Positions 16,175 through 25,213 are shown, numbered from the stretch's first letter. The stretch is DNA of 64,000 nt from an uncultured Eggerthellaceae bacterium (GCA_958452575.1 CAUDUM010000001.1:62001-126000); one strand, 5' to 3'. The notes: a model not told the origin generated them from the letters alone. Translations and numbers: made by a program.

Positions 16175-16232
16175 GGCGATGCGTCGGCAAATGCGGCCGC
16201 GGCTGATCGCCGCGCGGCGGAAAGGTGCGGAC

Positions 16233-16907
16233 ATGATCGACAAGAAAGCTTTCTACAGCCTGAGTTACGGACTCTACATCATCACCACCGAAGCGGACGG
16301 GTTCGCGGCGGGATGCGTGTGCAACACCTTCCAGCAGGTCACGTCCGATCCCCTGCAGGTGAGCGTCGCCCTCAACAAGCAGAACGCCACCACCGATGCG
16401 ATCCGCGCCTCAAAGCGCTTTGCCGTGTCTGTCCTGTCGCAGGACGCCACGATGGAGCTGATCGGCAAGTTCGGCTTCCATAGCAGCAAGGATGTGGACA
16501 AGTTCGCGGATTTCGCGGTCGAGCGCGATGGGGCGGGCGTGCCCTACGTCGCCGAGCAGTCGGTGGCTCGCTTCTCGGCCCATGTGGTCGACGAGCTTGA
16601 TCTGGGCACGCATATCCTGTTCATCGCCGAGGTCGACGAGGCGGAGGCGCTCGGGGCGGGTGATCCGATGACGTACGCATACTACCATCTCGTCAAGGGT
16701 GGTAAGACCCCGCCCAAGGCGTCGAGCTATCTGGGCGCCGACGAGCCCGCTGCGCCCGCAGCCGAGGGATCCGGCGAGACGCGAATCGCGTGGCGCTGCA
16801 CCATCTGCGGCCATATCGAGTACGTCGACGAGCTCCCCGATGATTTCGAGTGCCCCATCTGCGGCATGGGCAAAGAGGTCTTCGAGAGGATCGAGGTGCC
16901 CGCGTAG
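16233..16907 (+). CDS. flavin reductase-like / rubredoxin fusion (high-molecular-weight rubredoxin)
   Basis: 224 residues. The N-terminal ~165 form an FMN-binding flavin reductase domain (YGLYIITTEADGFAAGCVCNTFQQV). The C-terminal ~45 form a rubredoxin with iron ligands CTICG and CPICG. Such fusions pass electrons from NADH-derived flavin to oxygen- or peroxide-reducing flavodiiron proteins in anaerobes; the partner is not in this window. The ATG at 16233 has a GAAAGG site; the ORF extends upstream without a better start. It is preceded by its own promoter and a stable hairpin leader. Confidence 0.88.
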   Translation: MIDKKAFYSLSYGLYIITTEADGFAAGCVCNTFQQVTSDPLQVSVALNKQNATTDAIRASKRFAVSVLSQDATMELIGKFGFHSSKDVDKFADFAVERDGAGVPYVAEQSVARFSAHVVDELDLGTHILFIAEVDEAEALGAGDPMTYAYYHLVKGGKTPPKASSYLGADEPAAPAAEGSGETRIAWRCTICGHIEYVDELPDDFECPICGMGKEVFERIEVPA

Positions 16908-16975
16908 CAGGCGGCGCTACGGTGCCGAGGCGCTGGCGTTTGCGTTTGCGTGGCGTCTCGGCGCTCGGGTTCGCG

Positions 16976-18019
16976 CTATTTGCCCCAGGAGATGAAGGCC
17001 CAGCTGATGATGCGGGGCCGGACGGTTTTGAGCTTGCCTTGCGGGACCCCCTTGCGATCGGGCTTGCCGGCGTCGGGGTTGGGGACGAGGTTCTGACCCA
17101 GCCAAGCGTCCAGGCGCTCATAGGCGGCTTTGCGCTCGATCTCCTCCGCGGCGCTCGCCGCTCCGTCCGGCGAGATGCGCAGCGCGCTGTTGACCATGCG
17201 CGTGAAGCTTGCCCAGGCGTCATCGCGGGTGTCGAAGGTGTCGTCGCGCGTGCTCTTGATGTAGGCGACCTCGGGGGACAGGCCTTCGTTGGCAAGGATG
17301 TTGAACGCGTACAGGTAGTCGCGGCCCGCCCGTCCCACCAGGCCCAGTTCCGCCAGAAGCTCGTCGTCTGAGCGCGGAGAGGATCCTGTCGACAAGGTGA
17401 TGCACACGCGTCGGCGTGCGACGTCGGTCAGTCGGAGCAGCGAATCGCGCATGTCGGCGGTGGCGATGGAGCGCGAGGCAAGCGCCACGTCCACGCAATC
17501 GGTTCCGATGCCGTGGGCCGTCCAGTCGTCCTCCCAGCTCATTTGGACGAGCCGGGCGTATCCGGTGCTGCCGGCCTCAGACGCGTCCTCGGCGGCGCGG
17601 CCGTGCGCGATGCCTGCATCGTCGAGCAGGCCCTGCAGCACGCCCAGCATCCCGCTGGAGAAGTCCGCCGCGCATACGCGATGCCCTGCGCACGCGAGCG
17701 GCACGGTGAGCGCGCCGGTGCCGCAGCCCATGTCGAACACGGTCTCGCCGGGACGGATGCCTGCCAGCTCCAGGAACCGGTCGACGTAGGGGTTGGGCGC
17801 GTCCTTGGTGCCGAACGTCGCCGAGCGTTTGTCCCAATACGAGGCATCGTCCGCCGCTTTGCGCGAGCGCTGCAGCGCTTTCCACTCCTCGTTCCAATCA
17901 TACGTGGTCAGCAGGGGGGAGAACGCTCCGCCCGCATTCGGGAAGGCGGTTGCGTTCGAGCCATGCAGCGTCGCCTGGACGGCACGGGCGGCGGCGGTCG
18001 ATGTTAAGTTTTCGCTCAT
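16976..18019 (-). CDS. class I SAM-dependent methyltransferase
   Basis: 347 residues. SAM-binding motif I is VFDMGCGTGALTVPLA, with an acidic residue at the end of strand 2 (CAADFSSGM). The N-terminal ~75 residues (WNEEWKALQRSRK, YWDKRSATF) resemble anaerobe methyltransferases found near corrinoid and metal genes. The substrate is not recognisable. It is transcribed alone on the minus strand, divergent from thyX with a 116-bp gap containing two GCGTATC direct repeats. Confidence 0.8.
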   Translation of the reverse strand: MSENLTSTAAARAVQATLHGSNATAFPNAGGAFSPLLTTYDWNEEWKALQRSRKAADDASYWDKRSATFGTKDAPNPYVDRFLELAGIRPGETVFDMGCGTGALTVPLACAGHRVCAADFSSGMLGVLQGLLDDAGIAHGRAAEDASEAGSTGYARLVQMSWEDDWTAHGIGTDCVDVALASRSIATADMRDSLLRLTDVARRRVCITLSTGSSPRSDDELLAELGLVGRAGRDYLYAFNILANEGLSPEVAYIKSTRDDTFDTRDDAWASFTRMVNSALRISPDGAASAAEEIERKAAYERLDAWLGQNLVPNPDAGKPDRKGVPQGKLKTVRPRIISWAFISWGK

Positions 18020-18135
18020 GGTTGAACTCCCTGCGCGCGTTTCCTACGATTGCGTATCATACTAGCGTATCGGAAGTTGACGCGAGGTATCATCCTTGCG
18101 TGCGAATTATATTTTCAGACGAGGAGCCATTCACC

Positions 18136-18816
18136 ATGCAAGTAGAGCTGCTGTACCACACCCCCGACCCCGAGCGCGCCATTGCCACGGCCGCGCGCCT
18201 GTGCTATGCGCCGGTGGGCGCCTCCGAGCTGATGGAGACCATGCCCGAGGAGCGCATCAAGAGCGTTCTGACCACTATCATGGCGTCCGGGCATTTCTCC
18301 ACGCTCGAGCATGCCAGCTACACGTTCGCCATCGACGGCGTGTCGCGCGCGCTCACCCATCAGCTGGTGCGCCACCGCTTGGCGAGCTACAACCAGCAAA
18401 GCCAGCGCTACGTGAAATTCAAAAACGGCATCTCGGTGGTGAAGCCCGAAACCGTCGCTGCGAACCCCGAGGCAGAGGCGGTGTTCGACGAGGCCATCGC
18501 CGCCTGCGAGGCCGCCTACCAGAAGCTGCTCGACGAGGGCATCCCCGCCGAGGACGCGCGCTATTTGCTGCCCAACGCCTGCGAGAGCAAGATCGTCGTG
18601 ACCATGAACGTGCGCGAGCTGCTGCACTTCTTCAGCCTGCGCTGCTGCAACCGCGCGCAGTGGGAGATTCGCGAGATGGCTCATCGCATGCTCGAGCTCG
18701 CCCGTCCCACGGCGCCGTTCATCTTCGCCGACGCCGGCGCGGGATGCGTGCGCGGCGCCTGCCCCGAGGGCAAGATGTGCTGCGGCAACCCGTATCCGCG
18801 TGTGACGAGGGCCTAG
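18136..18816 (+). CDS. thyX: FAD-dependent thymidylate synthase
   Basis: 226 residues. The diagnostic ThyX motif is present as RHRLASYNQQSQRY near residue 80. It makes dTMP from dUMP using methylene-tetrahydrofolate and NAD(P)H through FAD. C-terminal cysteines (GCVRGACPEGKMCCG) are a feature of several anaerobe ThyX proteins. ATG 18136 follows GAGGAG. It is an alternative to ThyA and pairs functionally with tmk at 41.5 kb. The next gene begins one base after its stop. Confidence 0.95.
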   Translation: MQVELLYHTPDPERAIATAARLCYAPVGASELMETMPEERIKSVLTTIMASGHFSTLEHASYTFAIDGVSRALTHQLVRHRLASYNQQSQRYVKFKNGISVVKPETVAANPEAEAVFDEAIAACEAAYQKLLDEGIPAEDARYLLPNACESKIVVTMNVRELLHFFSLRCCNRAQWEIREMAHRMLELARPTAPFIFADAGAGCVRGACPEGKMCCGNPYPRVTRA

Positions 18817-18817
18817 C

Positions 18818-19996
18818 GTGGCGGAGGAGACCGCTGCCGAACCGACGGCGCGCAAGAGGAGCGAGACCGCCCGCGCGTTCGCAGAGGACGGTCCGCGCAA
18901 GACGCACGTAGGCGGACAGGCGCTCATCGAGGGCGTGATGATGCGCGGCAAGTTCAACTGGGCCGTCGCGGTGCGCGAGCCGGACGGCGGCATGTACGTC
19001 GAGGAGCACGACCTTGCCAGCGGCCGCGCCAAGAACGGCTGGATGCACTGGCCTGTCGTGCGCGGGTGCCGTGCGTTCGTGGAGTCGCTGATGCTGGGGT
19101 ACAGGGCCCTGGAGATCGCGGCCATGCACGCGTTCGCGGATGAGGATGAGGAGCCGGAAGAGAAGAAGTTCTCCTGGAAGGATGACTTTGGGAATCCGGA
19201 TGAGATGATCGATGCGTTGGGGGCGCAGCGGACGTTGGAGGTTGTCTGCGCGCCCGAGCCGGAACCTGCAGAAGCCCGCAACGCGATTGCGGAACCCGTC
19301 GAGGAGGGGGAACCTTCCGACGAGGGGTTCGGGAAGAAGGAGATGGCAATCTCGATGGTGCTGGGCCTGGTTTTGGGTGTGGCGCTGTTCATCGTGGCTC
19401 CGGCGTTCATCACCAACCTGGTGGTGGGCGAGTACGACTCCAATCCGGTGCTGTGGAACATCTTCGACGGCATCCTGCGCGTGCTCGTGTTCGTCTTCTA
19501 CATCTGGCTGATCGGGCGGATGGAGGAGATCAAGCGCATGTTCAGCTACCATGGCGCCGAGCATAAGACGATCCACTGCTACGAGCACGGCATGCCGCTC
19601 ACGCCCGCCAACGCGCGCAGCTTCCCGCGCCTGCATGTGCGTTGCGGCACGGCGTTCCTCATCATGGTGATGATCATCGCCATCTTCGTGTACACCGCCA
19701 TTCCGCTCGACGCGCTCATCGGCGCCTGGGGCGTGCCTGACGGCGCTCCCAAGCTGGCGCTCGTCATCTTCGTGCGCATCCTGTTCCTGCCGGTGATCGC
19801 GGGCATCTCCTATGAGATCACGGTCAAATGGGCGGGCAGTCACCCCGATAACCTGCTGGTCAAGGTGGTGCTGTGGCCGGGCATGCAGATGCAGCGCCTC
19901 ACCACCAAAGAGCCCGACGACGGCATGCTGGAGTGCGCCATCGCCGCCATGCAGCGTGTGCTAGACCGCGAGGAGGCCGAGGCGGCGCGGGCATGA
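18818..19996 (+). CDS. DUF1385 membrane protein
   Basis: 392 residues. The conserved N-terminal GGQALIEGVMMRG and the central EIKRMFSYHGAEHKTIHCYE with LHVRCGTAFL define DUF1385, a widespread family of unknown function. About four hydrophobic helices lie between residues 175 and 330. The GTG start lies one base after the thyX stop. The loop at residues ~107-170 is an acidic insert (EDEEPEEKKFSW, then repeated EPAE/EPVEEGEP) with codon use less GC-biased than its surroundings. Confidence 0.88.
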   Translation: MAEETAAEPTARKRSETARAFAEDGPRKTHVGGQALIEGVMMRGKFNWAVAVREPDGGMYVEEHDLASGRAKNGWMHWPVVRGCRAFVESLMLGYRALEIAAMHAFADEDEEPEEKKFSWKDDFGNPDEMIDALGAQRTLEVVCAPEPEPAEARNAIAEPVEEGEPSDEGFGKKEMAISMVLGLVLGVALFIVAPAFITNLVVGEYDSNPVLWNIFDGILRVLVFVFYIWLIGRMEEIKRMFSYHGAEHKTIHCYEHGMPLTPANARSFPRLHVRCGTAFLIMVMIIAIFVYTAIPLDALIGAWGVPDGAPKLALVIFVRILFLPVIAGISYEITVKWAGSHPDNLLVKVVLWPGMQMQRLTTKEPDDGMLECAIAAMQRVLDREEAEAARA

Positions 19997-20015
19997 CGCC
20001 CTTCGTGATTCGCGT

Positions 20016-20489
20016 CTACTGCAGGTAGTTCAGATAGCTGAGGTACCCCAGGTACGGCTGGGCGCTTTCGGGGACCGAGAGCGTGAGGTCCTGGCCGTAG
20101 GCGTTGACGGAGACGTACGACGGGTCGGCGTAGGTGGTGAGCGTGCCGTCGATGCCGGCGGCGGATCCGTCGAAGGTGGTGGCGGCTTGGGCGTCATCGG
20201 GCAGGTCGGTCACCTGCCAATCCTGGACGGCCAGGTTGTCGATGCCCTGCTGCACCTCCGCGGTGGAAAGGCCCGTCGCCGCGGAGATCTCTCCAACATG
20301 CGATTCCAGCGCGTCCTGGACGCGGTTTTTGGCGCCGCTCGCGTCAAGCGCGGCGTTGGCGGCGGCGTTCTTCGCGCTGTTTGCCACATCGCCGATGATT
20401 CCCTCGGAGTTTGACAGCACCGTGATTCCGATGATTCCCACGATCATGAGGACGATCAGTCCCACGAACAGCTTGATGATCTTTCCCAT
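20016..20489 (-). CDS. membrane-anchored protein of unknown function
   Basis: 157 residues. An N-terminal hydrophobic anchor (KLFVGLIVLMIVGIIGITVL) is followed by an Ala/Asn-rich helix and an extracytoplasmic region ending in the aromatic repeat YLGYLSYLNYLQ. I do not recognise a family. The orientation is convergent with the DUF1385 gene, 20 bp away, without an obvious terminator between them. Confidence 0.7.
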   Translation of the reverse strand: MGKIIKLFVGLIVLMIVGIIGITVLSNSEGIIGDVANSAKNAAANAALDASGAKNRVQDALESHVGEISAATGLSTAEVQQGIDNLAVQDWQVTDLPDDAQAATTFDGSAAGIDGTLTTYADPSYVSVNAYGQDLTLSVPESAQPYLGYLSYLNYLQ

Positions 20490-20789
20490 AGCCTGTCCCT
20501 TCGTCAGACGGCGGCCCGCCGTTGCTGCGGTAGTGCGGCGTGTCTGCTTCGTTTCGGGTGCGTGCGTGGAGCGTTGGTCGGATCGGTTTCCGACGGCCCG
20601 CCTTGCTCCTAGCCTAACCGAAGCCGCAGCGCTTCATGAAACGTCCGCGAGGCGTTCAAATTGTGCGGACGGAAAACCCACGGGAACTCCGTTTCGTAAA
20701 TGCTATTATACAGATGGCAATTATGGGACGCGATCGTTGGCCGCCCGGCCTACCGGAGGGCGGCGGCGGGCGAGAGGGAAGGAGGCGCG
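20490..20789. other. 300-bp divergent gap upstream of cydD-like gene
   Basis: Contains the promoter region of the minus-strand anchor protein and an AT-richer segment, GTAAATGCTATTATACAG (20696-20713), that could hold a -10 box (TATTAT) for the exporter operon. No gene is seen. Confidence 0.3.
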
Positions 20790-22892
20790 GTGCTGGACAA
20801 GAACCTGTTCGCGCTGCCCGGCGCCCGGCGCATGCTGGGCGCGCTCTGCCTGCTCACGCTGCTGAAAGCCGCCGCGGTGGTGGGCCAGGCGTGGACGCTT
20901 GCCACCGCCGTCGACCTGCTGCGTGCGGGGTCTGCTCTGGTTGACGCCGCGTTTTCGCTCGCGGGGTTCCTTATCTGCTTCATGGGGCGCCAGGCCATCG
21001 CGTTTTTCCAGGATGGGATGCTCGAGCGCTATGCGGGCGATCGCGTGGCGGAGCTGCGCGTCGGCTTGCTGCGGCGCGTGTTCGCCGAGGGGCCGCTGTT
21101 CGTCGGCGCCATGGGCACGGGCAACACCGTCGCGCTGGCGTTGGAGGGCGTCGAGCAGGTCGACAACTATCTGCGGCTGGTGCTTCCCAAGATCGCCGGC
21201 GTGGTGATTGTGCCGCTCGTCCTTCTTGCATTCGCGTTCCCCTTCGATTGGGTGTCGGGGCTGATCATGCTGATCGTGTTTCCGTTCATCATCTTCTACA
21301 TGGTGCTGTTGGGCAAAACCGCCAAGGCGGAGGCCGACAAGCAGCATGACGAGTTCAACCGCCTGGCCAACCACTTCGTCGACACGTTGCGCGGCATCGA
21401 CACGCTCAAGCTGTTCGGTCGCAGCGCCGCGCAGGGCCAAAGCGTGTTCGCGGCGAGCGAGCGGCTGCGCACCGCGACGATGAAGACGCTGCGCACGGCG
21501 ATCCTTTCGGGGGCGGTGCTTGACCTGTTCGCGACGTTCTCGGTGGCGGCGGTGGCGATCATGCTCGGATTCCGCCTGGTTGACGGGTCGATCGCGTTCT
21601 TCCCGGCGCTGCTGATGCTCATTCTCGTGCCCGAGTACTTCAAGCCGATCCGCGAGTACGCGTCCGATTACCATGCGTCGCTGGATGGGAAGACGGCGCT
21701 CGAGGCGCTGCTGAAGGTTGCGGCGTCGTCGGATGCGTTGGAGGCGGCGGGTGCGCCGGCCTTGCGGCCGGCGGAGCCGAGCGGGGAGCCGTCCGAGGAC
21801 TCCGCGACGCGACGCTCCGCTGCTCAGCCTTCGGCTTCGTGCGCTTCGCTGCTGCAATCAGATGAAAAAATAGATGGTGTGCAGACGGTCGCTGCGCCCT
21901 CGGCCGGCTCCCCGCTCGGCTCGGGAGAGGGGCGGATGGTCGCTCCATTCGGTCCATCGGCTTGCCAGCCGGCGGAACTAGCCGACGCTGCGGCCTTCTC
22001 CGGCACCGCGCCTCGCGGCGATGACGGAGGTTCGCGTACTGAAATGCGCTTCGCCTCCGCCATCCCTGCGATTCGCGACACCGGAGAAGCCTTCGCTGAC
22101 GTTGCGAACGGCATGGGCGTCGACATCCTTCCGATCTGGTCCGCTGATTCTCTGCTTTCTGCTTGCGATGTGGCGTTCGACTATGCGGATCATCGGGCAC
22201 TCTCGGACGTTTCGTTCTCGGTGCGGGGGTTCTCCAAGGTCGCGATCGTTGGGATGAGCGGATCGGGGAAGAGCACGCTGGCGAACCTGCTCGGAGGATT
22301 CGCGGAGCCTTCGGGAGGCGGATTCCTCGCTTCTTGGGAGGGGGAGGAGCCGCGTGCGTTCGATCTTGCGTCCGATGCGTGGAGGCGGCAGGTCGTCTAT
22401 ATCCCGCAGGATCCGTATATCTTCCATGCGACGCTGCGCGACAACATCGCGTTCTACCGGCCGGATGCCGATGATGCGGCGATCGAGGGCGCGGTGGAGG
22501 CGATGGGGCTTCAGGAGCTGGTGCGTCAGCTGCCGCAGGGGCTTGACACGCCGATCGGCGAGGGTGCCCGGGCGCTGTCCGGCGGGCAGGCGCAGCGCAT
22601 CGCCTTGGCGCGCGCGTTCCTTGATCCGCGGCGTCGTATCCTGCTTTTCGACGAGCCGACGGCGCATCTCGATATCGAGACGGAGCTGGAGCTCAAAGAG
22701 CGAATGCTGCCGCTGATGGAGGGGCGCCTCGTGTTCTTTGCGACGCATCGCCTGCATTGGATACACGATATGGACGCCGTCGTGGTGATGGAGGAGGGGC
22801 GTTTGGCCGAGTTCGGCGCGCCTGGCGAGCTCCTTGCACGCGAGGGCGCGTTGTCGCGTTTGGCCGAGCGGACGTTGGGAGGTGCGCGATGA
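20790..22892 (+). CDS. cydD: CydD-like ABC exporter subunit with repeat-derived linker
   Basis: 700 residues from GTG 20790 (GAAGGAGG site). The transmembrane domain (~1-320) includes the coupling region ANHFVDTLRGIDTLKLFG. The nucleotide-binding domain (~455-700) has Walker A GMSGSGKST, signature LSGGQAQR, and Walker B RILLFDEP. CydDC exports cysteine/glutathione and is needed for cytochrome bd assembly; no cydAB is in the window. Between the domains are ~135 low-complexity residues (~320-455) encoded largely by two palindrome-bounded repeats (21774-21922 and 21992-22091) that stay open in this frame. Normal CydD linkers are short. Confidence 0.85.
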   Translation: MLDKNLFALPGARRMLGALCLLTLLKAAAVVGQAWTLATAVDLLRAGSALVDAAFSLAGFLICFMGRQAIAFFQDGMLERYAGDRVAELRVGLLRRVFAEGPLFVGAMGTGNTVALALEGVEQVDNYLRLVLPKIAGVVIVPLVLLAFAFPFDWVSGLIMLIVFPFIIFYMVLLGKTAKAEADKQHDEFNRLANHFVDTLRGIDTLKLFGRSAAQGQSVFAASERLRTATMKTLRTAILSGAVLDLFATFSVAAVAIMLGFRLVDGSIAFFPALLMLILVPEYFKPIREYASDYHASLDGKTALEALLKVAASSDALEAAGAPALRPAEPSGEPSEDSATRRSAAQPSASCASLLQSDEKIDGVQTVAAPSAGSPLGSGEGRMVAPFGPSACQPAELADAAAFSGTAPRGDDGGSRTEMRFASAIPAIRDTGEAFADVANGMGVDILPIWSADSLLSACDVAFDYADHRALSDVSFSVRGFSKVAIVGMSGSGKSTLANLLGGFAEPSGGGFLASWEGEEPRAFDLASDAWRRQVVYIPQDPYIFHATLRDNIAFYRPDADDAAIEGAVEAMGLQELVRQLPQGLDTPIGEGARALSGGQAQRIALARAFLDPRRRILLFDEPTAHLDIETELELKERMLPLMEGRLVFFATHRLHWIHDMDAVVVMEEGRLAEFGAPGELLAREGALSRLAERTLGGAR
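21774..21922 (+). repeat. palindrome-bounded repeat element B inside cydD (149 bp)
   Basis: Perfect 18-bp inverted repeat: GAGCCGAGCGGGGAGCCG (21774-21791) and its exact complement at 21905-21922; pairing continues inwards (TCCGAGG/CCTCGG) with few mismatches. The interior shares blocks with element A at 12681-12816 in the same order and orientation. It is translated in frame as cydD residues ~329-378. Confidence 0.75.
21992..22091 (+). repeat. palindrome-bounded repeat element C inside cydD (100 bp)
   Basis: Outer inverted repeat: CTTCTCCGG (from 21995) against CCGGAGAAG (to 22089), with weaker flanks. Inner hairpin: GATGACGGAGG (22019-22029) against CCTCCGCCATC (about 22053-22063). The inner arm GGCGATGACGGAGG equals the terminal arm of element A. 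It is translated as cydD residues ~401-434. Confidence 0.6.
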
Positions 22893-24700
22893 TGAAGGAA
22901 TCGAGCATGCGCCGCGCAACCTCCTCGCATGTTGACGGCGCCGGTGCGGCGGTCCGCCGCGATCCGCTTTGGCGGCGCGACACGTGGATCAAGCCGTTCT
23001 TCAAACGGTATCGTCGCGCGCTTCTGCTTGCCTTGGCACTTGGCGTCGCCACGTTCGTGTTCGCGGCGGCGCTCATGTTCACGTCCGGATACCTGATCAG
23101 CGGCGCGCCGCTCGTTGTGTCGGTCCTTGTGCTCAACGTGCCGTTGGGGCTGGTGCGCCTGTTCGGCGTCGGCAAGCCGATCCTCAACTATTTCGAGCGC
23201 CTGGCCAGCCACGATTGGGTGCTGCGCATGACCAGCTCGCTGCGTCTGCGGTTGTACCGCTCCGCCGAGCGCGACGCGATGGCGTTTCGCGCGAGGCGCT
23301 CCACCGGAGATGTGCTGGGCCTGCTCGCCCAAGATGTGGGGCATATCCAAAACCTGTATCTGAGGACGCTGTTTCCGCTGGTTGTGGGCGGCATCCTCTA
23401 TCTTGCGCTCGTGGTGTGCACTGGCGTCCTGTCGCTTTGGCTGGGGCTTGCGCTGCTGGTGCTGACGGGCCTTGCTGCCATCGCAGCTCCTTTGATCTCG
23501 GTGCTTGCCAACGCCGCGCGCGAGGCGCGCCGCAAACAGCAGCGGGCGCGGCTGTACGATCAGCTCTCCGACAACGTCCTTGGCGTGGCGGATTGGGTGT
23601 TCGCCGGACGCGGCGAGGACTACCTTGCCGCCCATGAGGACGCCCAGCGCTGGTTGCGCGCCGAGCAGCATCGCATCGAGCGGTTCGACCGTGCGCGCGA
23701 TCTGACGTTGCAGCTCGTGTTCGGCGCGATCGTCGTCGTGCTGCTGGCTTGGGCGGGAACCCGCTTCGGCGGTCTGCCCGACGGCGGCGCCAATTGGGTC
23801 GCGGCGTTCGCCCTGGGCTTCTTCCCGCTTATCGAGGTGTTCGCGCCGCTGTCCTCGGCGGCGCAGGAGGCGGGCGCCTACCGCGACTCGATCGAGCGCC
23901 TCAACGATCTGCCCGATCCCGATAATGACGCGGACGCTTTGCACCGCGAGCCGGATGCGCCGCTCGATATCCGCTTGAAGGGCGTGCGCTTCCGTTACGA
24001 GGGGTCGCAGGTCGACACGCTGCGCGGGATGAACCTTCGCATCCCGTTCGGCCAGAAGGTCGCCATCTTGGGCCGCAGCGGCGCGGGCAAATCCACGCTC
24101 GCGGGGCTTGTGCGCGGGGATCTTGAGCCTCGGCAGGGCGAGGCGACGCTCGGAGGGGTTCCGTGCGCCGCGCTTGGTGACGACATGCCCCGCTATCTGG
24201 GCGTGATCCAACAGCGCACCTACCTGTTCAACACGACGTTGCTCGAGAACCTGCGTATCGGCAGGCCCGATGCGACCGAGGAGGAAGTCCGCGAGGCGCT
24301 CGTCCGCGTCGGGCTGGGCGGGCTGCTGGAGCGCTTGCCTCAGGGCCTGGACACCCTGGTCGACGAGGCGGGGATGCGTTTTTCCGGCGGGGAGCGCCAT
24401 CGTATCGCGCTTGCCCGCGTGCTGCTCCAAGGCGCGCCGATCGTGCTGCTGGACGAACCCTTCGCCGCACTCGATCCCATCACCGAGCGGGGGCTGCTTG
24501 ACACGCTGCTCGACGTCTTCGCGGATCGCACGCTGATCCTCATCACGCACCATCTCCAAGGCGTATCGCGCATGGACCGCGTACTATTCGTCTCCGACGG
24601 CGTCGTGTCGCTTGACGGACCCCCCGCCGACCTCGAACGCGACAGCGAGCACTACCGCCGCCTGCTCGCGCTCGACCGCGGTACGGCGCGCACCGTGTGA
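22889..24700 (+). CDS. cydC: CydC-like ABC exporter subunit
   Basis: 603 residues overlapping the cydD stop (ATGA). Six-helix exporter domain with the CydC-like FTSGYLISGAP start and LNYFERLASHDWVLR segment. The nucleotide-binding domain has Walker A GRSGAGKST, signature FSGGERHR, Walker B IVLLDEP and H-loop ITHH. It pairs with the preceding subunit as a heterodimeric thiol exporter. The signature in this subunit is FSGGE, a normal variant. A 20-bp tandem repeat begins at its stop codon. Confidence 0.88.
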   Translation: MMKESSMRRATSSHVDGAGAAVRRDPLWRRDTWIKPFFKRYRRALLLALALGVATFVFAAALMFTSGYLISGAPLVVSVLVLNVPLGLVRLFGVGKPILNYFERLASHDWVLRMTSSLRLRLYRSAERDAMAFRARRSTGDVLGLLAQDVGHIQNLYLRTLFPLVVGGILYLALVVCTGVLSLWLGLALLVLTGLAAIAAPLISVLANAAREARRKQQRARLYDQLSDNVLGVADWVFAGRGEDYLAAHEDAQRWLRAEQHRIERFDRARDLTLQLVFGAIVVVLLAWAGTRFGGLPDGGANWVAAFALGFFPLIEVFAPLSSAAQEAGAYRDSIERLNDLPDPDNDADALHREPDAPLDIRLKGVRFRYEGSQVDTLRGMNLRIPFGQKVAILGRSGAGKSTLAGLVRGDLEPRQGEATLGGVPCAALGDDMPRYLGVIQQRTYLFNTTLLENLRIGRPDATEEEVREALVRVGLGGLLERLPQGLDTLVDEAGMRFSGGERHRIALARVLLQGAPIVLLDEPFAALDPITERGLLDTLLDVFADRTLILITHHLQGVSRMDRVLFVSDGVVSLDGPPADLERDSEHYRRLLALDRGTARTV

Positions 24701-24775
24701 GCGCAACATTCATGGCGTGAGCACAACGTGCATGGCGTGAGCGCAGCGCGCACCGCGTGACGCGCGTCTCTCAAC
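24696..24775 (+). repeat. 20-bp tandem repeat, about four units
   Basis: Successive units begin at 24696, 24716, 24736 and 24756; the second reads CGTGAGCACAACGTGCATGG. The units decay toward the 3' end. The first overlaps the cydC stop codon. Confidence 0.6.
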
Positions 24776-25213
24776 CAGGCTTTCGGGGCTCGATGCAGAT
24801 TATTCGGAAGAATGCGACAGACCTGCCGCAAAGCGTTGGAATGCTGCAGCAAGCGAATAGCAAACAAGCAGGTAAATACGATTCTCTATTTAGATAATAT
24901 CTACTTGGCAGCAGGATCCCCTGCTGAATCCGCATCCGATGTCGCATTCTCCTCAAAACATGGCATTCGCTGCGAAAATCCCGGCAGCGCGATTTCGAGA
25001 AGGGAGCGGAGCCGCTCTATTCCGCGTTTTTCGGTCCGGAATGCGCCGATCTCGTTGCGCGCGGCGAAAATCGTGTATGCTTACGCACGTTGCGCTTTCG
25101 CGGCAGGCCCCGCAGGCGCGACGTATCCCCGCACACGCTAAACAATCAGGTGGGGCAACCGTGTGAACGACCCGCGCCGGCGCTGAGGACGCCGCGCAAG
25201 AAGGAGGAACCCC
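24776..25213. other. 438-bp gap upstream of topA with palindromes
   Basis: No gene. An AT-rich part holds the perfect odd palindrome TAGATAATATCTA (24891-24903), operator-like, followed by a hairpin CAGCAGG-ATCC-CCTGCTG (24909-24926). A weak promoter-like TATGCT lies at 25076-25081. The lower GC suggests regulatory or foreign DNA. Confidence 0.4.
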
